Positions 14,652-22,646 of a stretch of DNA of 47,876 nucleotides are shown piece by piece; position 1 is the first letter of the stretch; each line of letters opens with the position of its first letter. Origin of the DNA: Piscinibacter sp. (lineage in GTDB: Bacteria > Pseudomonadota > Gammaproteobacteria > Burkholderiales > Burkholderiaceae_C); contig JAGOAS010000028.1 of NCBI GenBank assembly GCA_017983795.1, positions 1-47,876 on the forward strand, given 5' to 3'. Below the pieces are notes generated by a model, which saw nothing but the letters and a program-made list of their open reading frames with translations, had not been told where the DNA came from and did no database searches. Position numbers and translations under genes: made by a program.

Positions 14652-15011
14652 ATGAAGTTCGGCATCCTCGTCAGCGAAGGGCCTTATACGCACCAGGCGA
14701 GCGACAGCGCCTGGCAGTTCTGCCAGGCCGCCATCGCCCGTGGCCACGAGATCCACCGCGTCTTCTTCTATCACGACGGGGTCTACAACGCGACCCGGCT
14801 CACCGAGCCGCCGCAGGACGACCGCCACATCGTCAACCGCTGGTCGGCGCTGAAGGAGCAGCACGGCGTGGATCTGGTGGTGTGCGTCGCCGCCGCGCTG
14901 CGCCGCGGCATCAAGGACGAGGTGCTGGCGCCGGGCTTTCGCATCAGCGGCCTCGGCCAGCTGGTGGATTCGGGCATCAAGGCCGATCGCATGGTGACCT
15001 TTGGAGACTGA
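14652..15011 (+). CDS. dsrE: Sulfurtransferase subunit DsrE
   Basis: 119 aa. Begins MKFGILVSEGPYTHQASDSA and keeps the active Cys78 in VDLVVCVAAALRRGI, equivalent to the persulfide-forming cysteine of Allochromatium DsrE. DsrE2F2H2 is a cytoplasmic hexamer that accepts sulfur from TusA and transfers it to DsrC. dsrEFH presence is a marker of sulfur oxidisers as opposed to sulfate reducers. The start is 1 bp after the dsrB stop, in the standard dsrEFH order. Confidence 0.96.
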   Translation: MKFGILVSEGPYTHQASDSAWQFCQAAIARGHEIHRVFFYHDGVYNATRLTEPPQDDRHIVNRWSALKEQHGVDLVVCVAAALRRGIKDEVLAPGFRISGLGQLVDSGIKADRMVTFGD

Positions 15012-15014
15012 GCC

Positions 15015-15371
15015 ATGAAGAAATTCATGTTCGTCAACCGCAAGGCGCCCTACGGCACGATCTACGCGCTCGAGAGCCTGGAGGTGGTGCTGATCGCCGC
15101 CACCTTCGACCAGGACGTGAGCCTCGTCTTCCTCGACGACGGCGTCTACGAGCTGGCCAAGGGCCAGGACACCGCCGGCATCGGCATCAAGAACCACTCC
15201 AAGACCTACCGCGCGCTCGACGGCTACGACGTCGAGAAGCTCTACGTCGAACGCGAGTCGATGGAGGCGCGCGGCCTCTCCGAAGACGACCTGATCGTCG
15301 ACGTCGAGGTGCTCTCGAGCGCCGAGATGGCGGCGCTGATGGCCGAGCAGGACGTGGTCCTCAGCTTCTGA
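15015..15371 (+). CDS. dsrF: Sulfurtransferase subunit DsrF
   Basis: 118 aa, DsrE/F family. MKKFMFVNRKAPYGTIYALE and VSLVFLDDGVYELAKGQDT are the expected motifs. DsrF has no catalytic persulfide cysteine, and none occurs in this sequence, in line with a structural role in the DsrEFH hexamer. ATG 15015 is 3 bp after the dsrE stop, and GGAG lies just upstream. Confidence 0.96.
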   Translation: MKKFMFVNRKAPYGTIYALESLEVVLIAATFDQDVSLVFLDDGVYELAKGQDTAGIGIKNHSKTYRALDGYDVEKLYVERESMEARGLSEDDLIVDVEVLSSAEMAALMAEQDVVLSF

Positions 15372-15384
15372 CCGGGAGACAGCC

Positions 15385-15684
15385 TTGCTGCACATCGTCA
15401 ACAAGTCGCACCGCCAGACCAGCTCGCTCGCAAGCTGCCTGCGCCTGGCCGGCGACGGCCACGCGCTGCTGCTCATCGAGGACGGCGTCTACGCCGCCAC
15501 GCGCTCCGGCGCCGCATCCGCCGGGCTGGCCGAGGCCATGAAGCGCCTCAAGGTCTACGCCCTGCAGCCCGACCTCGCCGCGCGCGGCGTGGCGGCAACG
15601 CTTGCCGACGGCGTCACCGCCGTCGACTACGCCGGATTCGTCGACCTCGTCGCCGATCACCCCAACAACCAGACCTGGCTCTGA
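15385..15684 (+). CDS. dsrH: Sulfurtransferase subunit DsrH (TTG start)
   Basis: 99 aa with a TTG initiation codon 13 bp after dsrF, preceded by GGGAG. The N-terminus LHIVNKSHRQTSSLASCLRL carries Cys18, matching the conserved DsrH cysteine; ALLLIEDGVYAAT is the family's central strand. It completes the DsrEFH complex. Initiation at TTG may tune its level relative to DsrE and DsrF. dsrC follows after 17 bp. Confidence 0.95.
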   Translation: MLHIVNKSHRQTSSLASCLRLAGDGHALLLIEDGVYAATRSGAASAGLAEAMKRLKVYALQPDLAARGVAATLADGVTAVDYAGFVDLVADHPNNQTWL

Positions 15685-15701
15685 TTCCCAAGGAGAAGAC
15701 C

Positions 15702-16034
15702 ATGCCCATCGAAGCCGCCGGCAAGACCTACGAGACCGACGAGGAAGGCTACCTGATCAACCTCGCCGAGTGGAACGAGGACGTGGCCAACGTCATCGCC
15801 AAGAGCGAGAACGTGGAGATGACGCCCAACCACTGGGAGGTCGTCAACTTCCTGCGCGACTACTACAACGAGTACCAGATCGCCCCGGCCGTGCGCGTGC
15901 TGACCAAGGCGATCGGCAAGCAGCTCGGGCCGGACAAGGGCAACAGCAAGTACCTCTACGAGCTGTTCCCCTACGGCCCGGCCAAGCAGGCCTGCAAGAT
16001 CGCCGGCCTGCCCAAGCCCACCGGCTGCGTCTGA
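15702..16034 (+). CDS. dsrC: Sulfur-carrier and substrate protein DsrC
   Basis: 110 aa with both redox cysteines: Cys98 (CysB, in AKQACKIAGL) and penultimate Cys109 (CysA, in PKPTGCV). DsrC carries persulfide from DsrEFH to DsrAB and the resulting trisulfide or disulfide is handled by the DsrMKJOP complex. AAGGAG precedes the ATG. Of the three DsrC-family genes here (also 10920-11249 and 24074-24427), only this one has the full catalytic pair, so it is the actual DsrAB substrate. Confidence 0.97.
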   Translation: MPIEAAGKTYETDEEGYLINLAEWNEDVANVIAKSENVEMTPNHWEVVNFLRDYYNEYQIAPAVRVLTKAIGKQLGPDKGNSKYLYELFPYGPAKQACKIAGLPKPTGCV

Positions 16035-16068
16035 GCAGGCGGCACGGCGCGCGCGCGAGGCGGTTTCC

Positions 16069-16797
16069 ATGTCGGCTCTCACCATCGCCTACGCGCTGCT
16101 GTTCTATGCGGCCACGGGGATGCTGGTCGTCGGGCTGGCGCTGCGCATCCGCCTCTACCTGCGCGCCCCCGCGCCGCTGAAGATCCCGACCACGCCGGCG
16201 CCCACCACGGGCAGCGGCGTGGCGCTGCGCATGGCGCGCGAGGTGCTCTGGTTCGAGAGCCTGTTCAAGTCGAACAAGTGGACCTGGGGCCTGGGCTGGC
16301 TGTTCCACGCGGCGCTGCTGCTGGTGCTGCTGCGCCATGTGCGCTACTTCCAGGAACCGGTGTGGACGCCCATCGTGCTGGTGCAGTTTCTCGGCACCTA
16401 CGCCGGCTTCGCCATGGCCGCGGGCCTGGCCGGGCTGTGGGCGCGCCGCGTGCTGGTCGACCGCGTGCGCTACATCTCCACGCCGTCCGACCACCTGCAC
16501 CTGGCGCTGCTGCTGGCCATCGCGGGCTCGGGCCTGGCGATGCGCTTCGTCGCCCACACCGACATCGTTGCGCTCAAGGCCTTCGTGCTCGGGCTGATGC
16601 GTTTCGACTGGCAGCCGCTGCCCGCCGATCCGCTGCTGCTGCTGCACCTGTCGCTGGTGATGCTGCTGATGATCGTATTCCCGATCAGCAAGCTGCTGCA
16701 CGCGCCGGGGCTGTTCTTCAGCCCGACGCGCTACCAGGTCGACAACCCGCGCGAGGCGCGCCACGTGGCCGCCTGGGCCGCGGCTCTGGACAAGTAA
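16069..16797 (+). CDS. dsrM: DsrM, haem b membrane subunit of DsrMKJOP
   Basis: 242 aa, NarI-like, with five to six hydrophobic helices. Histidines suited to haem b ligation occur in LGWLFHAALLLVLLRHVR and LLLLHLSLVMLLMIV. DsrM exchanges electrons between the quinone pool and DsrK on the cytoplasmic side. The 34-bp gap after dsrC carries no obvious ribosome-binding site beyond a GAGG. dsrK begins 4 bp downstream. Confidence 0.94.
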   Translation: MSALTIAYALLFYAATGMLVVGLALRIRLYLRAPAPLKIPTTPAPTTGSGVALRMAREVLWFESLFKSNKWTWGLGWLFHAALLLVLLRHVRYFQEPVWTPIVLVQFLGTYAGFAMAAGLAGLWARRVLVDRVRYISTPSDHLHLALLLAIAGSGLAMRFVAHTDIVALKAFVLGLMRFDWQPLPADPLLLLHLSLVMLLMIVFPISKLLHAPGLFFSPTRYQVDNPREARHVAAWAAALDK

Positions 16798-16801
16798 GCG
16801 C

Positions 16802-18334
16802 ATGGCCACCGCCGCCTTCGAAACGCCCACGCTCAAGCCCTACCCGGTGATCCCGCTGGTCGCCGAAGGGGCGATGGCGCACAGCAAGCCCTTCGTCGCC
16901 AGCGCCGCGATCCAGGGCAACATCGGCTTTCCCGGCGAGCTGGCCGAGGGCTGGGAGCAGCGCGCCATCGCCAAGATGGGCGAGCTGCTCGGCAAATACC
17001 GCAGCCTGCAGGTCTACATGGATGCCTGCGTGCACTGCGGCGCCTGCTCCGACAAGTGCCACTATTTCCTCGGCACCGGCGACCCGAAGAACATGCCGGT
17101 GGCGCGCCAGGACCTGATGCGCGCGGTCTACCGCCGCTACTTCACCTTCGCGGGCAAGCACTTCCCGAAGCTGGTGGGCGCGGTCGACCTCACGAAGGAA
17201 GTGCTGGACGACTGGTACGCCTACTACCACCAGTGCTCCGAGTGCCGGCGCTGCTCGGTGTTCTGCCCCTACGGCATCGACACCGCCGAGATCACCATGG
17301 CCGCGCGCGAGATCATGGATTCGGTGGGCCTGGGCCAGAAGTACAGCAACGAGATCATCGGCAAGGTCCACCGCATCGGCAACAACCTCGGCCTGCCCGG
17401 CCCGGCGCTGGAAGACACGCTGCTGGGCCTGGAAGAAGACGTCAAGGAAGACACCGGCGTCGACGTGCGCTACCCGCTCGACGTGCAGGGCGCCGAGGTG
17501 CTGCTCATCACGCCCAGCGCCGATTTCTTCGCCGAGCCGCATGTCGAGAGCCTGATCGGCTACGGCAAGGTCTTCCATGCCGCCGGCATCAGCTGGACGC
17601 TCTCCAGCAAGGCCAGCGAAGCCGGCAACTTCGGCATGTTCATCGGCAACTACGAGCAGCTGCGCAAGATCGCGCTGCGCATTCGCGAGGCGGCCCTCGA
17701 GCTGGGCGTCAAGCGCATCGTGGTCGGCGAATGCGGCCACGCCTGGCGCGTGGCCTACAGCTTCTGGAACACGCTGGTGGGCATCGGCGCCGGCGGCACC
17801 GACCCGTTCGCCATCCAGCTGCAGAGCCAGCTCGACGGTCGCTACCGCCAGCCCATGCACATCTGCGAGCTGACCTGGGACCTGATCGAACGCGGCGCGC
17901 TGAAGTTCGACAAGGAGAAGAACGACGATCGCATCGTCACCTTCCACGACTCGTGCAACGTGGCGCGCGCCTCGCGCATGGGCGACCTGCCCGGCGGCCA
18001 GTTCGCCATCCCGCGCAACATCATCAAGGCGGTGGCCAACAACTTCCACGACATGGCCCCCGGCACCACGCACGAAGCCACCTTCTGCTGCGGTGGCGGC
18101 GGCGGCCTGCTCACCGACGACCTGATCGAGCTGCGCGTCAAGGGCGCGCTGCCGCGCATGGAGGCGCTGCAGCAGGTGGTCGACCGCCACGGCGTGAACT
18201 TCATGGCGACGATCTGCGCCATCTGCAAGGCGCAGTTCAGCAAGGTGCTGCCCTACTACGGCTTCGACATGAGCATGGTCGGCGGCGTGCATCAGCTCGT
18301 CAGCAAGGCGATCCGGCTCGGCGAGCCGCACTGA
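16802..18334 (+). CDS. dsrK: DsrK, HdrD-like Fe-S subunit
   Basis: 510 aa. Two 4Fe-4S motifs (CVHCGACSDKC from Cys76; CSECRRCSVFCP near 145) are followed by the HdrD-like cysteine-rich domains with FHDSCNVARASRMG, TFCCGGGGGLL and CAICKAQF. DsrK holds the special [4Fe-4S] catalytic cluster that reacts with the DsrC disulfide or trisulfide in the cytoplasm. It lies between dsrM and dsrL, the usual order in proteobacterial sulfur oxidisers. Confidence 0.96.
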   Translation: MATAAFETPTLKPYPVIPLVAEGAMAHSKPFVASAAIQGNIGFPGELAEGWEQRAIAKMGELLGKYRSLQVYMDACVHCGACSDKCHYFLGTGDPKNMPVARQDLMRAVYRRYFTFAGKHFPKLVGAVDLTKEVLDDWYAYYHQCSECRRCSVFCPYGIDTAEITMAAREIMDSVGLGQKYSNEIIGKVHRIGNNLGLPGPALEDTLLGLEEDVKEDTGVDVRYPLDVQGAEVLLITPSADFFAEPHVESLIGYGKVFHAAGISWTLSSKASEAGNFGMFIGNYEQLRKIALRIREAALELGVKRIVVGECGHAWRVAYSFWNTLVGIGAGGTDPFAIQLQSQLDGRYRQPMHICELTWDLIERGALKFDKEKNDDRIVTFHDSCNVARASRMGDLPGGQFAIPRNIIKAVANNFHDMAPGTTHEATFCCGGGGGLLTDDLIELRVKGALPRMEALQQVVDRHGVNFMATICAICKAQFSKVLPYYGFDMSMVGGVHQLVSKAIRLGEPH

Positions 18335-18357
18335 ACACATTCCGAGGAGACAAGCCC

Positions 18358-20316
18358 ATGTCCGCGCCCGCTGATTCGGTGAAGGCCCAGCCGCTCACCT
18401 TCCGACGCTTCAAGGACGGCGACGCCAAGGTCAAGCGCTGGCAGGACGAGATCTTCGACGGCGACCACTCGCACAAGTGCCCGACCTACATCCAGAGCAC
18501 GCCGCCCTGCCAGGGCTCGTGCCCCTCGGGCGAAGACATCCGCGGCTACCTCAACATCGTGCGCGGCATCGAGAAGCCGCCGGCCGGCGTGCCCTGGCAG
18601 GAATACGCCTGGCGGCGCCTCACCGAAGCGAACCCGCTGCCTTCGGTGATGGGCCGCGTCTGCCCGGCGCCCTGCGAATCGGGCTGCAACCGCAACGAGG
18701 TGGAAGACTTCGTCGGCATCAACTCGGTCGAGCATTTCCTCGGCGAGTACGCCATTGCCAACAAGCTGGGCTTCCCCAAGCCCGCGACGCTCAGCGGCAA
18801 GAAGGTGGCGGTGATCGGCGGCGGCCCGGCGGGCCTCTCGGCCGCCTACCAGTTGGCGCGCAAGGGCCACGCCGTGACCATCTTCGACGAGCGCGCCGAA
18901 CTCGGCGGCATGATGCGCTACGGCATCCCGGGCTTCCGCACGCCGCGCCCCGTGCTCGACGCCGAGATCCAGCGCATCCTCGACCTCGGCGTGACGGCGC
19001 GCATGGGCACGCGCATCGGCACCGACATCACGCTGGAGCAGATCCGCGCCGAGTTCGACGCGGTCTTCCTCGGCCTCGGCGCGCAGGCCGGCCGGCCGCT
19101 GCCGGTGGAAGGCTCGGAGGCGCCCAACGTCGTCACCGCCACCGCCTTCCTCAAGGCCTTCAACGACGGGCGCATGCGCCACGTCGGCAAGCGCGTCGTC
19201 GTGGTCGGCGGCGGCGACACCTCGATCGACGTGGCCACGGTGGCGCGCCGCCTCGGCCACATCGAGAAGATCAACGAGAGCGACCGGCCGGAGAACGCCA
19301 TCGCCGGCGTGATCGCGCACGACGTGGCCGCGGTGTCGGCGCGCCAGGGCGCCGAGGTGACGCTGACCTCGATCTTCGCGATCGACAAGATGCAGGCCAG
19401 CCGCCACGAGGTGGAGCATGCGCTGGCCGAAGGCATCGCCATCCGCGGCGGCTGGGCGCCGGTGCAGGTGATCCGTGACGCTTCGGGCCGCGCCACCGCG
19501 CTGCGCGTGATCCGCTGCGAGGCGAAGATCGTCGGCGGCCGGCTGGAGATCAAGAATATCGAAGGCACCGAGGAGAACATCGAGGCCGACCTGATCGTCT
19601 CGGCCATCGGCCAGGCGGTCGACTTCACCGGGCTCGAGGCGCTCAACAACGGCAAGGGCGGCATCGCCGCCGACAAGAACTACCAGGTGCAGGGCCAGGC
19701 CGGCATGTTCGTCGGCGGCGACGTGGTGCGCCCGCACCTGCTCACCACCGCGATCGGCCACGGCGCCATCGCCGCCGACGGCATCGCCCGCTTCCTCGCC
19801 GGCGAGCCGCTCGACAAGCGCCCCAAGATCGACGTGCACACCTGGGACATGAAGCGCAAGCTGGTCGAGAAGGGGCTGACGCTGTCGGAGGTGCACGAGC
19901 CGATCCGCGGCACCGACGGCAGCACGGCGGCGATCCACAACTTCGACAACCGCTCCGACCGCTACGTGATCCCGCACGAGGAGCTGTTCCTCGGCCACTT
20001 CCAGCACACGCTGCGCCACAAGCGCAAGGTGGTGACGCTCAACGCCGAGCAGGCGCTCAACAACTTCGAGGAGCGCGTGCTGCCGCTCAGCGAAGCCGAG
20101 GCGCAGGCCGAGGCCAAGCGCTGCATGAGCTGCGGCCTGTGCTTCGAGTGCGACAACTGCGTCGTCTACTGCCCGCAGACGGCGGTGTTCAAGGTGCCCA
20201 AGTCGAAGTCGACCACCGGGCGCTATGTCGACACCGACTACAGCAAATGCGTCGGCTGCCACATCTGCAAGGACGTGTGCCCGACCGGCTACATCCAGAT
20301 GGGCCTCGGGGAGTAG
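18358..20316 (+). CDS. dsrL: DsrL, NAD(P)H-dependent Fe-S flavoprotein
   Basis: 652 aa. N-terminal Fe-S region with Cys41, Cys51, Cys55 (PPCQGSCPSGEDIRG) and CPAPCESGCNRNEV; GltD-like FAD fold (VAVIGGGPAGLSAAYQLA) and NAD(P)-binding fold (VVVVGGGDTSIDVATVAR); C-terminal double ferredoxin (CMSCGLCFECDNCVVYC; CVGCHICKDVCPTGYIQ). DsrL is the electron acceptor for DsrAB in the oxidative direction and is essential for stored-sulfur oxidation. ATG 18358 follows GAGGAG. The sequence type (DsrL-1 or DsrL-2) should be settled by phylogeny. Confidence 0.96.
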   Translation: MSAPADSVKAQPLTFRRFKDGDAKVKRWQDEIFDGDHSHKCPTYIQSTPPCQGSCPSGEDIRGYLNIVRGIEKPPAGVPWQEYAWRRLTEANPLPSVMGRVCPAPCESGCNRNEVEDFVGINSVEHFLGEYAIANKLGFPKPATLSGKKVAVIGGGPAGLSAAYQLARKGHAVTIFDERAELGGMMRYGIPGFRTPRPVLDAEIQRILDLGVTARMGTRIGTDITLEQIRAEFDAVFLGLGAQAGRPLPVEGSEAPNVVTATAFLKAFNDGRMRHVGKRVVVVGGGDTSIDVATVARRLGHIEKINESDRPENAIAGVIAHDVAAVSARQGAEVTLTSIFAIDKMQASRHEVEHALAEGIAIRGGWAPVQVIRDASGRATALRVIRCEAKIVGGRLEIKNIEGTEENIEADLIVSAIGQAVDFTGLEALNNGKGGIAADKNYQVQGQAGMFVGGDVVRPHLLTTAIGHGAIAADGIARFLAGEPLDKRPKIDVHTWDMKRKLVEKGLTLSEVHEPIRGTDGSTAAIHNFDNRSDRYVIPHEELFLGHFQHTLRHKRKVVTLNAEQALNNFEERVLPLSEAEAQAEAKRCMSCGLCFECDNCVVYCPQTAVFKVPKSKSTTGRYVDTDYSKCVGCHICKDVCPTGYIQMGLGE

Positions 20317-20320
20317 CACG

Positions 20321-20689
20321 GTGCTGCGAAGCGTGCTGCGATGGCTGCTGGTGTCGGCTCTGGCGGCACTGGGTGTCGTCTGGGCGGCCGGCCCGGTGAT
20401 CGAGCGCGCCCAGCCCGGCACGCAGTGCGTGGCCGCGCCCGACGTGATGCGCCGCCAGCACCCGCAGCTGCTCAAGCACCAGCGTGATGCGACCGTGCAC
20501 CGCGGCGTGCGCCAGGGCCGCGACAGCCTGCAGGGCTGCGTGAGCTGCCACGCCAGCGCCGCCAGCGGCAGCGTGGCGCAGGCAAAGACGGATTTCTGCG
20601 TCAGCTGCCACGCCTACGCCGCCGTGCAGATCGATTGCTTCGAATGCCACGCCAGCCGGCCGGCACAGGCCGTGGCCGCCCGACCATGA
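20321..20689 (+). CDS. dsrJ: DsrJ, triple-haem periplasmic cytochrome c (GTG start)
   Basis: 122 aa from GTG 20321, with GGGGAG overlapping the dsrL end. An uncleaved N-terminal membrane anchor spans about residues 5-24. Three c-type haem sites follow: CVSCH at 73-77, CVSCH at 93-97 and CFECH at 106-110. Cys36 (GTQC) corresponds in position to the unusual cysteine ligand of one haem in Allochromatium DsrJ. It is the periplasmic redox subunit of DsrMKJOP. Its stop overlaps the dsrO start (ATGA). Confidence 0.94.
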   Translation: MLRSVLRWLLVSALAALGVVWAAGPVIERAQPGTQCVAAPDVMRRQHPQLLKHQRDATVHRGVRQGRDSLQGCVSCHASAASGSVAQAKTDFCVSCHAYAAVQIDCFECHASRPAQAVAARP

Positions 20690-21426
20690 GCAGCGGATCC
20701 ACCGAGGCCCTCGCCGGCCGCCGCAAATTCCTCGGCCTGGCCGCGGCCGGCGCCGGCGGCGTGCTGCTCGCGCCGGGCATCCACCTGATCGAGGTGGCGC
20801 AGGCCGCCACGCCCGAGGTGACGTCGAAAGTGCGCTGGGGCCTGCTGATCGACACCACCAAATGCAGCAGCGGCTGCACCGACTGCATCTCCGCCTGCAA
20901 CGCCGAGAACGGGCTCGACCCGACGCCCTCGCCGACCTCGGCGCAGTGGATCCGCAAGGTCGAGATCAAGGAGATCAAGACCGGCCGCCAGGCCTCGCTG
21001 CCGGTGATGTGCCAGCACTGCGCCGAGCCGCCCTGCGTGGACGTGTGCCCGACCGGCGCCTCCTTCAAGCGCGCCGACGGCATCGTGCTGGTCGATCGCC
21101 ACGCCTGCATCGGCTGCCGCTACTGCGTGATGGCCTGCCCCTACAAGGCGCGCAGCTTCGTGCACGAACCGCTCGCGAACCAGAAGCCCGAGGTGCCGCG
21201 CGGCAAGGGCTGCGTGGAAGGCTGCACGCTGTGCGTGCAGCGCATCGACCGCGGCGGCACGCCGGCCTGCGTCGAGGCCTGCGACAAGGCCGGGCACCAC
21301 GCGATGCTGTTCGGCAACCTCAACGACCCGGACAGCGCGATTTCGAAGCGCGTGCGCGAGCTGGCGACGCGCCAGCTGCGCGCCGACCTCAAGCTCGATC
21401 CGGGCGTGCGCTACCTGGGCCTGTAG
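20686..21426 (+). CDS. dsrO: DsrO, periplasmic Fe-S subunit
   Basis: 246 aa with a Tat signal (AGRRKFLGLAAAGAGG; hydrophobic core to AQAA near 41). Ferredoxin-type motifs include CSSGCTDCISACNAENG, CQHCAEPPCVDVCPTG, CIGCRYCVMACPYK and the CxxC pair in GCTLCVQRIDRGGTPAC. It relays electrons between DsrJ and the membrane subunit DsrP at the periplasmic face. ATG 20686 overlaps the dsrJ stop; the upstream in-frame ATG at 20635 would put 17 residues before the Tat signal and is rejected. Confidence 0.95.
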   Translation: MSSGSTEALAGRRKFLGLAAAGAGGVLLAPGIHLIEVAQAATPEVTSKVRWGLLIDTTKCSSGCTDCISACNAENGLDPTPSPTSAQWIRKVEIKEIKTGRQASLPVMCQHCAEPPCVDVCPTGASFKRADGIVLVDRHACIGCRYCVMACPYKARSFVHEPLANQKPEVPRGKGCVEGCTLCVQRIDRGGTPACVEACDKAGHHAMLFGNLNDPDSAISKRVRELATRQLRADLKLDPGVRYLGL

Positions 21427-21439
21427 GAAGCGTTCGACC

Positions 21440-22642
21440 ATGGCACGCATAGACCACGGCTTCTACTCGCTCGAAGAGCGCATCTTCTACGTGCTGCTGC
21501 TGCTCGGCGGCGGCATCACGGCGGCCGGGCTCTACGCGGCGCACAGCATGGAGACGCACGGCCACGCCATCACCGGCATGACCAATCAGGTGGTGTGGGG
21601 CCTGCCGCACGTCTTCGCGATCTTCCTCATCGTGGCCGCCTCGGGCGTGCTCAACGTCGCCTCGATCGGCTCGGTATTCGGCCAGGCGCTCTACAAGCCG
21701 CGCGCGCCGCTGTCGGGCCTGCTCTCGCTGGCCATGCTCGCCGGCGGCCTCACGGTGCTGATGCTGGATCTGGGGCGGCCCGATCGGGTGATCGTCGCCG
21801 CCACGCACTACAACGCCAGCTCGGTATTCGCCTGGAACGTGCTGCTGTACTCGGGCATGGCGGCCATCGTGGCGCTCTATCTGTGGACGCTGCTGGAGCG
21901 GCGCATGAACCGCTACGCCAAGGCGGCTGGCGTCGCGGCGCTGATCTGGCGCTTCGCGCTGACCACCGGCACCGGCTCGATCTTCGCCTTCCTCGTGGCG
22001 CGCCAGGCGTATCAATCGGCGGTGCTGGCGCCGCTGTTCATCGTGCTCTCCTTCGCCTGGGGGCTGGCGGTATTCCTGATCGTGCAGGCCGCCATGTACG
22101 CCTGGAACGGCCAGGCGCTGCCCGAGGCCGTGCGCGCGCGCATGGCGCGGCTGCTGGGCGTCTTCGTGGCCGCGGCGCTGTACCTCGTCGCCGTCTACCA
22201 CCTCACCAACCTCTACTTCGCCAAGCAGGCCGCCTTCGAGGCCTTCATCCTGCTCGGCCGCGGCGACCCCTCGGGCCTCTTCGCGCCGCTCTTCTGGTTC
22301 GGCTACGTGGGGCTGGGCGCGCTGCTGCCCATGCTGCTGCTGTGGCTGCCGCAGGCGGCCGGCCCACGCTCGCTGCTGGCCGCCTGCGCGCTGGTGTTGC
22401 TGGGCGCCTTCGCGTTGCTGTTCGTCTTCATCATCGGCGGCCAGGCCTTCCCGCTGGAAATCTTCCCCGGCTACACGGCCACGAGCAGCTTCGCCGACGG
22501 CACGGCCGAGATCTACAGCCCGCGCTGGCCGGAATGGCTGCTCGGCTTCGGCGGGCTGGGCGTGGCCTTCCTGCTCACCACCATCGGCGTGCGGGCGCTG
22601 GACTTCCTGCCGCAGGACGATTTTGTCGGGCGTGCGGAGTGA
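21440..22642 (+). CDS. dsrP: DsrP, NrfD-like membrane subunit
   Basis: 400 aa with about ten transmembrane helices of the NrfD/PsrC type. It begins MARIDHGFYSLEERIFYVLL; characteristic segments are NQVVWGLPHVFAIFLIVAAS and VLMLDLGRPDRVIVAATHYN. DsrP connects the periplasmic DsrJO subunits with the quinone pool. It lies 13 bp after dsrO and 4 bp before dsrN. No haem ligands are expected and none are obvious. Confidence 0.95.
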   Translation: MARIDHGFYSLEERIFYVLLLLGGGITAAGLYAAHSMETHGHAITGMTNQVVWGLPHVFAIFLIVAASGVLNVASIGSVFGQALYKPRAPLSGLLSLAMLAGGLTVLMLDLGRPDRVIVAATHYNASSVFAWNVLLYSGMAAIVALYLWTLLERRMNRYAKAAGVAALIWRFALTTGTGSIFAFLVARQAYQSAVLAPLFIVLSFAWGLAVFLIVQAAMYAWNGQALPEAVRARMARLLGVFVAAALYLVAVYHLTNLYFAKQAAFEAFILLGRGDPSGLFAPLFWFGYVGLGALLPMLLLWLPQAAGPRSLLAACALVLLGAFALLFVFIIGGQAFPLEIFPGYTATSSFADGTAEIYSPRWPEWLLGFGGLGVAFLLTTIGVRALDFLPQDDFVGRAE

Positions 22643-22646
22643 AGCC

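Noticed and set aside
17056-18357. In-frame upstream extension of dsrL into dsrK
   Set aside because: Arg/His-rich translation typical of a wrong frame; the ATG at 18358 with GAGGAG and the DsrL start fit the family.
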